A DNA stretch of 64,000 nucleotides from Edwardsiella hoshinae NBRC 105699 = ATCC 33379 (GCF_000474215.1 NZ_BAUC01000020.1:62001-126000); one strand, 5' to 3'. Positions 1-11,983 are shown, numbered from the stretch's first letter. The notes: generated by a model not told the origin, from the sequence alone. Numbers and translations: made by a program.

Positions 1-80
1 GTACGTCACTATGATAAACGGTGTACCCGGAAAACGCGTGAACGTCATTCTTAAAATAACGACGTGTCATACCGTTTGAG

Positions 81-107
81 CGCCGCCGGGAAGGGCGGCG
101 TTTTTTA
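81..107 (+). terminator. Rho-independent terminator of an upstream gene
   Basis: A 7-bp GC-only stem (CGCCGCC with GGCGGCG) with a short loop is followed by TTTTTT. It would end a plus-strand transcript entering from the left edge of the window. Confidence 0.65.
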
Positions 108-301
108 TGGTGTTGGTCTGCCGCTACGAGCGTGGTTGAAGCTTAACGCCGGATTGGGTTGCGATATAACGTGAAAGCGCGCTGCCGAGAGTGTGGCGTG
201 GTGTATCGTGTCGGTTTTGCCAGGGAGGATGGGGACGTTGATGCTAGGGAAGAGGAGCGGCGAGATCTACCCAACCCGCCGCGATGCGCGCATCAGAAAC
301 G

Positions 302-328
302 AAAAACGGCGGATAAATCCGCCGTTTT
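302..328 (-). terminator. Rho-independent terminator of prs
   Basis: The perfect 12-bp arms AAAACGGCGGAT and ATCCGCCGTTTT are separated by two bases, 17 bases beyond the prs stop. On the minus strand the stem runs into a U-tract. It is nearly symmetrical and could work both ways. Confidence 0.8.
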
Positions 329-344
329 CATTTGGCGCAAGCTA

Positions 345-1367
<1,023 letters not shown>

Positions 1368-1477
1368 TTACCCTACAGGTATTGGTTTGAGTCACGGCAG
1401 ACTCTGCATTCGTTCGGTGAACAAATGGCCGCGCGGCATGCAAAACTATTGTCAAACGCAACGAGATGCTTTAAACA

Positions 1478-2359
1478 TTAGTCGGTTACGTGCATGGAGG
1501 CTAGCAGCTCGGAGCGGGCACGGTGCAACGGCGACGTATTGACGCCACGCGCCACGAATCCTTGCATCCACTCGGGGGCATTGCTTAACACCTGACGAGC
1601 CGCACACTCGGTGTCGAATTCCGCAAACACGCAAGCGCCGGTTCCTGTCAGACGCGACGGCGCGTATTCTAGCAGCCACGAAAGCGCCTGTTCAACCTCA
1701 CGAAAACGTTTTCTTGCTATAGCCTCGCAATCGTTACTGTACGGTGTTGCCAACAGTTCCGCCAAAGTTCTCACTGGAGAGTCTCTTTTCAGTGCAGGAT
1801 CGGCGAAGATCGCCGGTGTGGGAATACTGATGCCTGGATGTGCAACGAGATACCATTTTTCTTCAGGATGTGCTGGCTGTAACAATTCTCCAACACCTTG
1901 CGCAAAGGCGGCAACGCCATTAACAAATACCGGTACATCGGCACCCAGGTGCAGACCGATCTCCGCCAGTTGGCGGTCGCTCAGTCCGGCCTGCCACAGG
2001 CTATTTAACGCCACCAGGGTGGTGGCAGCATCGGATGAGCCACCGCCCAGGCCGCCGCCCATCGGTAATACCTTCTCTAGGGCGATATCGGCGCCACAGT
2101 GCGCGAAGCGACTGGGTAAGACTGCGCGCAGCGCCTGCGCGGCGCGTAAGATCAGGTTATCCTCATCAGCGACGCCGTCGACGGGCGTCAGCAGCCGTAA
2201 CTGACCATCGCTACGCGCCTGTATGGCAAGGGTGTCGCCATAATCCAGAAACTGGAATAGGGTCTGCAACAGGTGGTAACCGTCGGCGCGCCGTCCGGTA
2301 ATGTACAGAAATAAGTTCAGCTTGGCCGGGGCCGGCCAGTGCGTCAGCGCGGTGATCAT
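1478..2359 (-). CDS. ispE: 4-diphosphocytidyl-2-C-methyl-D-erythritol kinase
   Basis: This GHMP-family kinase phosphorylates CDP-methylerythritol with ATP in the MEP pathway, which supplies isoprenoids for quinones and undecaprenyl phosphate. The 293-residue product shows the N-terminal substrate segment [16 protein letters not shown], the glycine-rich ATP loop [13 protein letters not shown] (about residues 99-111) and a C-terminal [11 protein letters not shown] motif typical of GHMP kinases. Its start overlaps the end of lolB by 4 bases, which implies translational coupling, and prs follows. The gene carries a PurR-like palindrome at 1700-1715 that probably serves prs. Confidence 0.96.
   Translation of the reverse strand: MITALTHWPAPAKLNLFLYITGRRADGYHLLQTLFQFLDYGDTLAIQARSDGQLRLLTPVDGVADEDNLILRAAQALRAVLPSRFAHCGADIALEKVLPMGGGLGGGSSDAATTLVALNSLWQAGLSDRQLAEIGLHLGADVPVFVNGVAAFAQGVGELLQPAHPEEKWYLVAHPGISIPTPAIFADPALKRDSPVRTLAELLATPYSNDCEAIARKRFREVEQALSWLLEYAPSRLTGTGACVFAEFDTECAARQVLSNAPEWMQGFVARGVNTSPLHRARSELLASMHVTD
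1700..1715 (-). promoter_or_regulatory. PurR-type operator for prs, inside ispE
   Basis: On the minus strand the site reads AAGAAAACGTTTTCGT, which fits the PurR consensus ANGCAANCGNTTNCNT at every fixed position but one and contains the perfect palindrome GAAAACGTTTTC. It lies about 410 bases upstream of the prs start. From memory, E. coli prs has a nearly identical PurR site. The sequence also encodes the conserved IspE segment ARKRFRE, so part of the match could be coding constraint. Confidence 0.65.
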
Positions 2360-2976
2360 GGTTGCAGCGTCCAGTTATCCATCTTCAACTTGATACGTTG
2401 TGTGTCCTGGCTCAGCTCCAGTTGCGCTGGCAGGGGCGGCGTGAGGCGAGTGTCGTAACGCAGGTAATCTACCTGCCAGCGCTGACCGTCATGCTGGTAG
2501 GTCAAATGGCTTAGGCGCTGCGCGCTATCTAGGCTAACCTGTTGCGCCTGACCGGGTAGGCCCAACATCCATTGGCGTAAGTTATCTAACGGGATCTGCA
2601 TCCCCGTCAGTTTAGCGAGCATGACCGTGGCGTTATCGCTGACGTAACGGCGTCCCTGGCTATCGGTGATCTGCGCCACGCCAGGGCGCACGTTGAGCTC
2701 CAATTCGGTGCTGCCTAGTGGGTTGGTCAACAGCAGTCGGTAGTGCCCGGTGGCCGTCTGTTGCCAGAAGAATCGTGCATAAACCTTTTGCTTATCGGAG
2801 AGATAGGCAAATGCCCCGCGCGTTTGATAGGCGGTGATATTCTCTACTTGTTGCTGATGGGCTTTCCATTGCGGTGAATCGATGTTACCACCGCTGCCGG
2901 TCGGGGGCAGCGAGCTACAGGCGGCGAGCAGCAAGCAGCTAACTGGCAGTAAACGCAGGAGATTTACCTTTTTCAT
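2356..2976 (-). CDS. lolB: Outer-membrane lipoprotein insertion receptor LolB
   Basis: LolB receives lipoproteins from the periplasmic carrier LolA and inserts them into the inner leaflet of the outer membrane. From the chosen ATG at 2976 the product is 206 residues, close to E. coli (207). It begins with a lipoprotein signal peptide ([17 protein letters not shown]) and lipobox LAAC at about residues 17-20. The segments [21 protein letters not shown] and [14 protein letters not shown] are strongly LolB-like, and the end (IKLKMDNW) matches the family. An upstream in-frame start at 3093 would bury the signal peptide and is not favoured. First gene of lolB-ispE-prs, divergent from hemA. Confidence 0.95.
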   Translation of the reverse strand: MKKVNLLRLLPVSCLLLAACSSLPPTGSGGNIDSPQWKAHQQQVENITAYQTRGAFAYLSDKQKVYARFFWQQTATGHYRLLLTNPLGSTELELNVRPGVAQITDSQGRRYVSDNATVMLAKLTGMQIPLDNLRQWMLGLPGQAQQVSLDSAQRLSHLTYQHDGQRWQVDYLRYDTRLTPPLPAQLELSQDTQRIKLKMDNWTLQP

Positions 2977-3195
2977 CCTCAGATTCCACGGTGAAGGTTG
3001 TAGGGGGGTAACGCTAGCCTCCTTACTGAAGGGCGTCAATGGGGCACAGCGGCTATCCAGGGTGAAAAGGGGAAAAAATGTTTGTCGGCGCATGTCATGG
3101 CGGGGGACGGTGGCTTTTATTGCTTCGACGCATCAAGTAGAATGCTGCCATTACTACTAAACCCTAATGACATCGGGACTACTTAACGGTTTTTC

Positions 3196-4458
3196 ATGAG
3201 TCTTCTTGCACTTGGAATCAATCATAAAACGGCACCGGTCTCCTTGCGGGAGCGGGTAACGTTTTCTCCCGATACCTTGGATCGGGCCATTGAAAGTCTG
3301 CTGCGGCAGCCGTCGGTGCAGGCGGGGGTGGTGCTGTCTACCTGTAACCGGACTGAGTTGTACCTGAGTGTGGAGCAACGTGCGGATCTCCGCCAACAGA
3401 TCGTCGACTGGCTGTGTAGTTATCATCAACTGTCGCCGGAAGAGGTGAGCGATAGCCTCTATTGGCACCAAGACAACGAAGCCGTCAGCCATCTGATGCG
3501 CGTCGCCAGCGGCTTGGACTCACTGGTGTTGGGCGAACCGCAGATCTTAGGCCAGGTCAAGAAAGCGTTCTCGGAATCTCAACGTGAGCAGGCACTGTCT
3601 GCTGACCTGGAGCGTCTGTTTCAGAAAACTTTCTCTGTCGCCAAGCGGGTGCGTACCGAAACCGAAATCGGAGCCAGCGCCGTCTCGGTGGCGTTTGCCG
3701 CCTGTACCCTGGCGCGGCAGATCTTCGAGTCATTGACCCGCTTGAATGTCTTGTTAGTCGGAGCCGGAGAGACCATCGAGTTGGTGGCGCGTCACCTGCA
3801 CCAGCATCAGGTGCAGCATATGCTGATCGCTAACCGTACCCGTGAACGCGCCCATGCGCTGGCCTCCGAGGTCGGTGCCGAGGTGATTGCCCTAGAGGCG
3901 ATTGCTGAGCGTCTGGCTGAGGCCGACATCGTCATCAGTTCGACGGCGAGTCCCTTGCCGATTATCGGCAAGGGGATGGTGGAGCGTGCCTTGAAGGCGC
4001 GGCGCAACCGTCCGATGTTACTGGTGGATATCGCCGTGCCGCGTGACATCGAGCCGGAGGTTGGTGAGCTAGCCAACGCCTATCTGTACAGCGTGGACGA
4101 TCTTCAGGCGATTATTCAGGGTAACATGGCCCAGCGCCAGGCGGCGGCGGTACAGGCGGAGCACATCGTGCAACAAGAGTGTGCCAATTTCATGGCTTGG
4201 CTGCGTGCGCAAGGTGCCGTTGAGACCATCCGCGAATACCGTGCTCAGGCCGATCAGGTGCGCGCCGAGGCCGAGGCCGAAGCGTTGGCCGCGCTGGCAC
4301 AAGGCTGTGAGGCCGAAGCGGTGATCCACCGTCTGGCCCATCGCCTGACCAATCGACTTATCCATGCTCCGACCAAATCCCTCCAGCAAGCCGCCGGCAG
4401 CGGCGATGCGCAGCGTTTACAGGTACTGCGCGACAGCCTCGGGCTGGACCACAATTAG
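3196..4458 (+). CDS. hemA: Glutamyl-tRNA reductase
   Basis: HemA reduces glutamyl-tRNA(Glu) with NADPH to glutamate-1-semialdehyde, the first committed step of C5 haem and tetrapyrrole synthesis. The 420-residue product contains the catalytic-cysteine region [14 protein letters not shown] (about residues 44-57), the [19 protein letters not shown] block (about 105-123), the NADPH-binding segment [10 protein letters not shown] (about 187) and a C-terminal dimerisation helix. It starts with ATG in [21 protein letters not shown], as in enteric homologues. It diverges from lolB and heads the hemA-prfA-prmC-sirB1-kdsA run; prfA follows after 40 bases. Confidence 0.97.
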   Translation: MSLLALGINHKTAPVSLRERVTFSPDTLDRAIESLLRQPSVQAGVVLSTCNRTELYLSVEQRADLRQQIVDWLCSYHQLSPEEVSDSLYWHQDNEAVSHLMRVASGLDSLVLGEPQILGQVKKAFSESQREQALSADLERLFQKTFSVAKRVRTETEIGASAVSVAFAACTLARQIFESLTRLNVLLVGAGETIELVARHLHQHQVQHMLIANRTRERAHALASEVGAEVIALEAIAERLAEADIVISSTASPLPIIGKGMVERALKARRNRPMLLVDIAVPRDIEPEVGELANAYLYSVDDLQAIIQGNMAQRQAAAVQAEHIVQQECANFMAWLRAQGAVETIREYRAQADQVRAEAEAEALAALAQGCEAEAVIHRLAHRLTNRLIHAPTKSLQQAAGSGDAQRLQVLRDSLGLDHN

Positions 4459-4498
4459 TTTTGTTCTCTCCCTTTTATTAACAGGTAAATAGCCACGC

Positions 4499-5581
4499 AT
4501 GAAGCCTTCTATTGTTGCCAAACTAGAAGCATTACAAGAGCGCCATGAAGAAGTTCAGGCATTGCTCGGTGATGCCGGAGTCATCGCCGATCAGGATCGT
4601 TTTCGCGCGTTGTCGCGTGAATATGCCCAGTTGACCGATGTATCGCGCTGTTTTCTTGACTGGCGACAGGCCCAAGACGATCTCGACACCGCTGAGATGC
4701 TGCTGGATGACCCCGAGATGCGTGAGATGGCGCAGGAGGAAATCAAGGCGACGCGCGAGCGCCTGAACGAGCTGGAGCAGCAGGTACAGATCTTGCTGCT
4801 GCCCAAGGATCCTGATGATGAGCGTAACTGTTTCCTCGAGGTGCGCGCCGGTACCGGGGGCGACGAGGCGGGTCTGTTCGCCGGCGATCTGTTCCGCATG
4901 TACAGCCGCTACGCCGAGGCGCGTCGTTGGCGCATCGAGGTGATGAGCGCCAGCGAGGGGGAGCACGGTGGTTATAAAGAGGTGATCGCCAAGGTCAGCG
5001 GCGAGGGGGCTTACGGGCGCCTCAAGTTCGAATCTGGCGGCCACCGCGTGCAGCGTGTCCCCGCGACGGAGTCGCAGGGGCGCATCCATACCTCGGCGTG
5101 TACCGTGGCGGTGATGCCGGAAGTGCCGGAGGCGGAGCTGCCGCAGATCAATCCGGCGGATCTACGCATCGATACCTACCGCTCTTCCGGGGCTGGGGGT
5201 CAGCACGTGAACACCACCGACTCGGCGATCCGCATTACCCACCTGCCGACCGGTATCGTGGTGGAGTGCCAAGATGAGCGTTCACAGCATAAGAACAAAG
5301 CCAAAGCGATGTCGGTGTTGGGCGCGCGCATTCGTGCCGCCGAGATCGCCAAGCGTCAGCGGGAGGAGGCATCGACGCGCCGTAACCTGCTGGGGAGCGG
5401 CGATCGTTCCGATCGCATTCGAACCTATAACTTTCCACAAGGGCGAGTGACCGACCACCGTATTAACCTGACGCTCTACCGGCTGGACGAGGTCATGGAA
5501 GGGAAGCTGGATAGCCTGATCGAGCCCATCGTGCAGGAGTATCAGGCGGATCAGCTCAGTGCGCTGTCCGAGCAGGAATGA
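4499..5581 (+). CDS. prfA: Peptide chain release factor 1
   Basis: RF1 recognises UAA and UAG in the ribosomal A site and triggers peptide release. The 360-residue product matches E. coli exactly in length. It shows the codon-reading tripeptide PAT (in [12 protein letters not shown], about residues 186-188) and the catalytic GGQ motif in [14 protein letters not shown] (about 234), whose glutamine is methylated by PrmC. The stop overlaps the prmC start (ATGATG), coupling the factor to its modifying enzyme. Confidence 0.98.
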   Translation: MKPSIVAKLEALQERHEEVQALLGDAGVIADQDRFRALSREYAQLTDVSRCFLDWRQAQDDLDTAEMLLDDPEMREMAQEEIKATRERLNELEQQVQILLLPKDPDDERNCFLEVRAGTGGDEAGLFAGDLFRMYSRYAEARRWRIEVMSASEGEHGGYKEVIAKVSGEGAYGRLKFESGGHRVQRVPATESQGRIHTSACTVAVMPEVPEAELPQINPADLRIDTYRSSGAGGQHVNTTDSAIRITHLPTGIVVECQDERSQHKNKAKAMSVLGARIRAAEIAKRQREEASTRRNLLGSGDRSDRIRTYNFPQGRVTDHRINLTLYRLDEVMEGKLDSLIEPIVQEYQADQLSALSEQE

Positions 5582-6414
5582 TGCGTTACGATGACTGGCT
5601 GCGCCAGGCCATTGCCCGCCTGACGCCTGGCGACAGTCCTCGGCGTGATGCCGAGATCCTGTTGGAGCACGTCAGTGGCAAGGGACGTAGCTTTATCCTG
5701 GCCTTTGGCGAGACGTTACTGACGACGACGCAACTGGAACGGCTTGCGGCGTTGTTGGCGCGGCGTGCGCAGGGTGAGCCGGTGGCCTACCTGATCGGGC
5801 AACGCGAATTCTGGTCGTTGCCGTTGGAGGTCTCGCCGGCGACGTTGATCCCGCGTCCTGATAGCGAGTGCCTGGTCGAGCAGGCGCTGCAACGTCTGCC
5901 CGCACGGCCGGCTCAGATCGTCGATCTCGGTACCGGTACCGGCGCCATCGCGCTGGCACTGGCCAGCGAACGTCGCGATTGCCAAGTGAGCGCCGTCGAA
6001 TTCAATCCAGAGGCGGCAGCGTTGGCACGCCGTAACGCGCTAAGGCTGGGGCTGGCGCACGTCGAGGTCTTGCAGGGCAGTTGGTTCGATCCACTGGCAG
6101 GGCGGCGTTTCGATATGATCGTCGCGAATCCGCCTTATATTGATGCCGATGACGTACACCTAAGCCAGGGAGACGTGCGCTTCGAACCGGCCAGCGCTTT
6201 GGTGGCTGCTGAGCAAGGGTTGGCGGATCTGCGAATCATCGCCAATCAGGCGCCCTGCTATTTGGCCAGCGCAGGTTGGCTCCTGTTGGAGCATGGTTGG
6301 CAACAAGGGGCGGCGGTACGTACCCTGTTGTGTGATGCCGGTTTTAGCCGGGTAGAGAGTGTGCGCGATTATGGCGACAATGAGCGTGTCACGCTGGGTC
6401 AGTGGGGCGAGTAA
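5578..6414 (+). CDS. prmC: Release-factor glutamine N5-methyltransferase
   Basis: PrmC methylates the GGQ glutamine of RF1 and RF2 using S-adenosylmethionine, which raises termination efficiency. The 278-residue product has an N-terminal helical domain that binds the release factor, SAM-binding motif I in [15 protein letters not shown] (about residues 115-129), and the catalytic NPPY tetrapeptide in [10 protein letters not shown] (about 183-186). It overlaps prfA by 4 bases. Its stop (TAA) overlaps an ATG (TAATG) that opens the frame later used by sirB1. Confidence 0.97.
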   Translation: MMRYDDWLRQAIARLTPGDSPRRDAEILLEHVSGKGRSFILAFGETLLTTTQLERLAALLARRAQGEPVAYLIGQREFWSLPLEVSPATLIPRPDSECLVEQALQRLPARPAQIVDLGTGTGAIALALASERRDCQVSAVEFNPEAAALARRNALRLGLAHVEVLQGSWFDPLAGRRFDMIVANPPYIDADDVHLSQGDVRFEPASALVAAEQGLADLRIIANQAPCYLASAGWLLLEHGWQQGAAVRTLLCDAGFSRVESVRDYGDNERVTLGQWGE

Positions 6415-6497
6415 TGTCGAGATGGCCGCTTGCCGGATGCACCCGGCGTCATGAAGAAATCGGCGATGAACGGACTGCCGCTGAGTATGGAACCGAT

Positions 6498-8293
<1,796 letters not shown>

Positions 8294-8321
8294 GCGTCTG
8301 AGCGCACGATACACGTCTTGT

Positions 8322-8348
8322 AGGGGGAGCTTAAGCTCCCCCTTTTTT
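8322..8348. terminator. Terminator of kdsA, overlapping the end of the small gene
   Basis: Perfect arms AGGGGGAGCTT and AAGCTCCCCCT meet without a spacer, and TTTTTT follows on the plus strand. The T-tract overlaps the last bases of the converging small gene (8347-8484), so the hairpin lies just past that gene's stop; minus-strand termination is uncertain because no U-tract is clear there. Confidence 0.85.
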
Positions 8349-8484
8349 ATCCGCGTTCGCAGAATATCCCCTGTATGCGTCCGCCGGCGTCCAGGCAGGC
8401 ATCCTGCATCAGGAAACGGTCGGCTCTGATACCGGCATAGAAGGCGGCGCACAGGGCGACAAGGGCTATTAGGGCTCTTTTCAT
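8347..8484 (-). CDS. Small single-span membrane or secreted peptide, 45 residues
   Basis: This ORF is not assigned to a known family. It starts at an ATG at 8484, preceded by a good ribosome-binding site (GGAGAG, 8 bases before the start). The peptide opens MKRALIALVALCAAFYAGI, a positively charged start followed by about 17 hydrophobic residues, which looks like a membrane anchor or uncleaved signal. The tail (RADRFLMQDACLDAGG, then RIQGIFCERG) has two cysteines that could form a periplasmic disulfide. A 'CLDAGGR...C' tail is common among tiny enterobacterial membrane proteins, from memory. It lies between kdsA and dauA, converging on the kdsA terminator. The good SD and coherent composition favour a real gene. 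Confidence 0.68.
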   Translation of the reverse strand: MKRALIALVALCAAFYAGIRADRFLMQDACLDAGGRIQGIFCERG

Positions 8485-8542
8485 CGCGTTCTCTCTCCGT
8501 ATGGGAGCGTGATCATAGCGGGGGACGGGGCGGGGAGACAGG

Positions 8543-8570
8543 GAAAAATGGCGCCCGTTTGGGCGCCATT
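8543..8570 (-). terminator. Rho-independent terminator of dauA
   Basis: Perfect arms AATGGCGCCC and GGGCGCCATT with a 4-base loop lie 17 bases past the dauA stop. On the minus strand the stem is followed by UUUUU. Confidence 0.85.
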
Positions 8571-8586
8571 GCAGGAGCGGGCGGCG

Positions 8587-10287
8587 TTAGCGCTTCTCCT
8601 CCAGCGTGCGCAGGGCATCTGGCAGGGTGGCGTAGAAAGCCAGGCGTCCGTCGATCGGCGCCACGCGTGCGCGCGCCAGCGTCTTCAGCGGCTGGAACGG
8701 CACATCGGTGACCAGCAGGCGTTTCCCTTGCGGCAGGGCGTCGATGAAGCGCAGGAAAGCGTTCAGGCCACCGGCGTCGAGAACTGGCACCGCATCCCAC
8801 TGCATCACCAGCGTCTGATACTTGTCGCCCATCGCCAACATCTCATTAAAGATACGCTCGGCAGCGGCGAAGAACAGCGGACCACTGACGCGCAACACCA
8901 GCACGCCCTGCTCGTCGTTATGGCTGACCTCGCTGATGCGGGTCATGCGCGCGATACGGCGCATAAACAGCAGTGAGGCCAGTACGATTCCGACAGTGAT
9001 AGCGATCACCATGTCGAACAGTACCGTCAACGACATGCATAGCAGCATGACGATGATGTCATCCTTCGGTGCTCGACGCAGCAGGTAGACGACCTTATGG
9101 GCTTCACTCATGTTCCAGGCAACGATCAGCAGCAGGGAGGCCATCGCCGCCAGCGGCAGGTAGGAGAGCCAAGGGGCCAGCACCAACAGCGCCAGGATCA
9201 CCAGCAGCGAATGGATCACCGCCGAGATGGGCGAGGTGGCACCGGCGCGCACGTTGGCTGCCGAACGCGCGATGGCGGCGGTGGCGGTGATGCCACCGAA
9301 GAAGGGCGCGGCGATATTACCCAGCCCCTGGCCGATCAACTCACCGTTGGAGTGGTGTTTCTTTCCGGTCATGCCATCCAGCACCACGGCGCATAGTAGC
9401 GATTCGATCGCGCCCAGCATCGCCATGGAGAAGGCCGCCGGCATCAATGCCGTCAGATTATGCCAGCTTAGGGTAAGTGTGCTGCCATCGGTTGCCGGGA
9501 GGTTCCACGGCAATACGAACTGCGGCAGGATCGGCGGAATACCTTGCCCGTGGCTGCCGTCGGCCAGGATATAGCTGAAACGGGAACCGATGGTCGCCAC
9601 ATCGTGACCGAATAGAGAGCAGATGCCCATCACCGCGCTCCCCGCCAGCAGTGCCGGCAGGTGGCCCGGAAGGCGTACGCTGAGCTTAGGCCACAGGATC
9701 AATACCGCCAGGGTGGTGGCGCCGATCAGGGTATCCGCCCAGTTGATGGTCGGCATGGCTTGAGCCAGCGCCGCCACCTTAAACAGATAGCTCTCGGGAA
9801 CATGCTCCAGGTGCAGGCCGAAGAAGTCTTTGACTTGCATGGTGGCGATGGTGATGGCGATCCCGGAGGTAAAGCCCAGGGTAACCGAGAGCGGGATGTA
9901 CTCAATCAAGCGCCCGAAGCGTGCCATCCCCATTAATAGCAGGAAAATCCCCGACATCAGCGTCGCCACCAACAACCCGGAGAGGCCGAACTGTTGCGAG
10001 ACCGGATAGAGGATCACCACGAAGGCGGCAGTGGGGCCGGAGACGCTGTAGCGTGAGCCGCCGGTCAAGGCGATGACGATACCGGCGACGGCTGAGGTGT
10101 ACAGACCATACTGTGGCGGCACGCCGCTGCCGATGGCTAATGCCATCGCCAACGGGATGGCGATGATGCCGACGGTGATACCGGCGATGAGATCCTTGCT
10201 GAAGCGTTGAAGCGAATAGGGATCACGCCAACAGGACTCAATCAGCGCGCTGAACGGCATAACGCCGCCAATTTTATGGGTTTTCAT
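8587..10287 (-). CDS. dauA: SulP-family C4-dicarboxylate/anion transporter DauA (YchM)
   Basis: DauA is an inner-membrane SLC26/SulP carrier; in E. coli it takes up succinate and other C4-dicarboxylates at acidic pH. The 566-residue product begins its membrane domain with [20 protein letters not shown] (about residues 28-47). It keeps the SulP signature [19 protein letters not shown] and the block [20 protein letters not shown] (about 335), then ends in a cytoplasmic STAS domain (about 440-550, with [16 protein letters not shown]). Similarity to E. coli DauA is very high by eye. In E. coli the gene sits beside prs; here it is beyond kdsA, evidence of local rearrangement. Confidence 0.93.
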   Translation of the reverse strand: MKTHKIGGVMPFSALIESCWRDPYSLQRFSKDLIAGITVGIIAIPLAMALAIGSGVPPQYGLYTSAVAGIVIALTGGSRYSVSGPTAAFVVILYPVSQQFGLSGLLVATLMSGIFLLLMGMARFGRLIEYIPLSVTLGFTSGIAITIATMQVKDFFGLHLEHVPESYLFKVAALAQAMPTINWADTLIGATTLAVLILWPKLSVRLPGHLPALLAGSAVMGICSLFGHDVATIGSRFSYILADGSHGQGIPPILPQFVLPWNLPATDGSTLTLSWHNLTALMPAAFSMAMLGAIESLLCAVVLDGMTGKKHHSNGELIGQGLGNIAAPFFGGITATAAIARSAANVRAGATSPISAVIHSLLVILALLVLAPWLSYLPLAAMASLLLIVAWNMSEAHKVVYLLRRAPKDDIIVMLLCMSLTVLFDMVIAITVGIVLASLLFMRRIARMTRISEVSHNDEQGVLVLRVSGPLFFAAAERIFNEMLAMGDKYQTLVMQWDAVPVLDAGGLNAFLRFIDALPQGKRLLVTDVPFQPLKTLARARVAPIDGRLAFYATLPDALRTLEEKR

Positions 10288-10428
10288 TATGCGATTAAAC
10301 CAACTATAGAAAAATCAAAGAAAGGCGGGCCATAGGCGGTCCGTCGCGAAGAGGAGCAATACGATACGCCTTTAGTGAAGCGGAAATATAGATATATATC
10401 AAGTCAGGCGGGTAAATTGTCGGCGCCG

Positions 10429-10459
10429 TAAAAAAAACGGTTTCTTTACAGCACCGTTT
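10429..10459 (-). terminator. Likely terminator of the UPF0303 gene
   Basis: On the minus strand, AAACGG and CCGTTT form a stem around a 13-base loop, followed by eight U. It lies 70 bases past the stop of the 10529-11014 gene. A larger hairpin without a U-tract (GCGAGGA...TCCTCGC, 10459-10499) precedes it. Confidence 0.55.
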
Positions 10460-10528
10460 GCGAGGATGTCAGGCAGCGCCCGGGTTTGACCGTCCTCGCC
10501 AAAGGGTAAAGAAAAAGAGTTTTAGCCA

Positions 10529-11014
10529 CTAGGATGATTTTGTTTGGCTAAGACCGAGAAAGTTGGCAATAACCTCACTAACCAACAGATGGTCATCGCG
10601 CTGAGGTGCGCCAGAAACACTCACCGCGCCGACACAGCCGCAATGGGCGATGCGGAGCGGGAAGCTACCACCCTGTACGGCATAGTCGGCGTTGCTCAGG
10701 CCATAAAACGCCTCCAGGGTGGTGTTGCGTAGCGCCAGACGCATTCCCATGGCATAGGAGCTGCGATGAAAGCGTAGTACCACGTTACGTTTGCGGCGGA
10801 TCCATTCGGCGTTGTCTGGCGAGGTGCCGGGCATGGCGTAATGGAACAGCGTCTGACCGGCAAGCTGGATGTCGATGGTGACATGCAATCCACGCCGCTC
10901 GGCCTCTTGACGTAGCGCGCACCCCAGTAGCCAGGCGCTATCGCTGTTGAAGGTGGGGAACTGGAGGCGTTGCTCTTCGGCGTTCAGGCGTAGTAGCTCT
11001 TCTTCACTGCTCAT
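10529..11014 (-). CDS. UPF0303 / HbpS-GlcG-like (haem-degrading domain) protein
   Basis: This 161-residue cytosolic protein fits the UPF0303 family, related to the GlcG/HbpS fold that is annotated as a haem-degrading domain; its cellular role is not established. Recognisable segments are LGCALRQEAERRGLHVTIDIQLAG (about residues 30-53), AEWIRRKRNVVLRFHRSSYAMG (about 69-90) and GGSFPLRIAHCGCVGAVSVSGAPQRDDH (about 115-142), the last typical of the fold's C-terminus. No signal peptide is visible. It is a single-gene unit between dauA and the first tRNA-Ser, with a likely terminator. Confidence 0.8.
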   Translation of the reverse strand: MSSEEELLRLNAEEQRLQFPTFNSDSAWLLGCALRQEAERRGLHVTIDIQLAGQTLFHYAMPGTSPDNAEWIRRKRNVVLRFHRSSYAMGMRLALRNTTLEAFYGLSNADYAVQGGSFPLRIAHCGCVGAVSVSGAPQRDDHLLVSEVIANFLGLSQTKSS

Positions 11015-11138
11015 AGTGGGATCTCATTGTTGAACGTGATAGATAGACTATCGGCAATAATGGGAAGGCGGGCTAGCGACGGCGATCTGATTTTGCGCCA
11101 AAAGTGGTGAGGCGTGGCAAATAGAGGGACAGGAAAGG

Positions 11139-11168
11139 CAAAAAGCCCGACCATAGGCCGGGCTTTTT
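11139..11168 (-). terminator. Terminator of tRNA-Ser copy A
   Basis: The arms AAAAAGCCC and GGGCTTTTT lie six bases past the tRNA 3' end. On the minus strand the stem ends in UUUUU. Confidence 0.85.
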
Positions 11169-11174
11169 AGAATC

Positions 11175-11264
11175 TGGCGGTGAGGAAGGGATTCGAACCC
11201 TTGATACGTTTTCACGTATACACACTTTCCAGGCGTGCTCCTTCAACCACTCGGACACCTCACC
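11175..11264 (-). tRNA. tRNA-Ser, anticodon GGA (copy A)
   Basis: The 90-base gene folds as a class II tRNA. The 7-bp acceptor stem begins GGTGAGG, the anticodon stem CACGC/GTGTG holds the loop CTGGAAA with anticodon GGA (11228-11230), a long variable arm follows, and the T-loop is GGTTCGAATCC. The discriminator G and CCA are encoded. It reads UCC and UCU. E. coli serW and serX have almost the same sequence, and serX lies near ghrA there, as here. A good stable-RNA promoter lies 41 bases upstream. Confidence 0.97.
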
Positions 11265-11304
11265 AAATTTTGCGCTGCGGCGTTGTGCGCTGCAACGGGG
11301 CGCT

Positions 11305-11333
11305 ACTATAGGGATCACGCCCAGGATGGTCAA
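11305..11333 (-). promoter_or_regulatory. Sigma-70 promoter of tRNA-Ser copy A
   Basis: On the minus strand: -35 TTGACC, 17-base spacer, -10 TATAGT, then a GC-rich discriminator (AGCGCCCC) typical of promoters under stringent control. Confidence 0.8.
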
Positions 11334-11696
11334 GCAGATTTTTGTTCCCCCGCACGAACTGACGAATGTATAGCCAGCCTGGGGGTTTTATCGGCATGTG
11401 CCGCCGCTGAGGGGCGTGGCGATTGACCAACGGGTGGTTACGATAATCAGTTCTATTTTTCACGGGTATTCAGCAAACGCGTCGGTGTCAGTCCGAGCGA
11501 ATAGTAGTGTTATGCTGTCTCACGATAGCCAAGCCATCACGCTCATGGCGTGAGAGGGATAAGGGGCTTCTGGGATACGCCTGGGCTCCCTTGGACGCTT
11601 GCGCTGCGTAGGCGGTTTGGCGTGCGGCAGCGAGTTTTCTCGTTGGCGGCATCTGCCGGACTCGCAAGGGGGATAAGACGCCGGCGAAAAGAAAAG
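11334..11696. other. Spacer between the two tRNA-Ser units
   Basis: About 360 bases with no convincing gene, integrase remnant or attachment-site duplication beyond the tRNA repeat itself. Open frames here are short and lack good ribosome-binding sites. Confidence 0.5.
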
Positions 11697-11723
11697 CAAA
11701 AGCCCGGCCATAGGCCGGGCTTT
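11697..11723 (-). terminator. Terminator of tRNA-Ser copy B
   Basis: The 11-bp arms AAAGCCCGGCC and GGCCGGGCTTT with loop ATA lie eight bases past the tRNA 3' end. The U-tract is short on the minus strand (UUUGC). Confidence 0.8.
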
Positions 11724-11731
11724 CTAGAATC

Positions 11732-11821
11732 TGGCGGTGAGGAAGGGATTCGAACCCTTGATACGTTTTCACGTATACACACTTTCCAGGCGTGCTCCTT
11801 CAACCACTCGGACACCTCACC
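11732..11821 (-). tRNA. tRNA-Ser, anticodon GGA (copy B)
   Basis: This copy is identical in sequence to copy A over the 90-base tRNA, including the encoded CCA. The anticodon GGA is at 11785-11787. It has its own promoter and terminator, so the two genes are separate transcription units rather than one tandem transcript. Confidence 0.97.
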
Positions 11822-11862
11822 AAATTGTCGCCGCAACAACGAGCTGTGTTGCGATGGGCGCT

Positions 11863-11891
11863 AATGTAGGGAAAAGCCGTGGCGGCGTCAA
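11863..11891 (-). promoter_or_regulatory. Sigma-70 promoter of tRNA-Ser copy B
   Basis: On the minus strand: -35 TTGACG, 17-base spacer, -10 TACATT, then the discriminator AGCGCCC. The spacing and GC-rich discriminator match copy A although the sequences differ. Confidence 0.75.
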
Positions 11892-11935
11892 CACTCTTTT
11901 TTCGTAAAACCAACTGTTTAGCTAAACATTCAACA

Positions 11936-11976
11936 AATTGGCCAATTACGCCGCGAAATGCGGTGTAATTGGCCAT
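11936..11976 (-). terminator. Terminator of the ynjB-like gene
   Basis: The 16-bp arms TGGCCAATTACGCCGC and GCGGTGTAATTGGCCA (one G-U pair) with loop GAAAT lie eight bases beyond the stop. On the minus strand they are followed by the U-rich AATTTGTTG. Confidence 0.8.
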
Positions 11977-11983
11977 GCCGAGA

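Larger units (their letters stand above)
1..344. other. Window edge and prs 3' flank, no gene identified
   Basis: No supported complete gene lies here. Two plus-strand frames are open from the left edge, stopping at 52-54 (TAA) and 77-79 (TGA), so the tail of an upstream plus-strand gene could end just before the terminator at 81-107; neither tail is recognisable. In E. coli dauA lies on this side of prs, but here dauA is at 8.6-10.3 kb. Bases 108-301 show no convincing gene, promoter or repeat. Confidence 0.4.
11139..11269 (-). repeat. Direct repeat, copy A (terminator plus tRNA-Ser)
   Basis: About 130 bases covering a tRNA-Ser(GGA), its CCA end, the 3' spacer and the terminator recur at 11697-11826 in the same orientation. 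The tRNA parts are identical; the terminators differ at a few bases. Confidence 0.85.
11697..11826 (-). repeat. Direct repeat, copy B (terminator plus tRNA-Ser)
   Basis: Second copy of the block at 11139-11269. Similarity stops a few bases upstream of the tRNA 5' end (at CACCAAATT), so the two promoters are not part of the repeat. Confidence 0.85.

Noticed and set aside
11073-11839. Two minus-strand ORFs sharing a peptide with [14 protein letters not shown]
   Set aside because: The shared peptide is translation of the duplicated tRNA-Ser genes; such spurious proteins are common in annotations. The tRNA structure explains the sequence fully.
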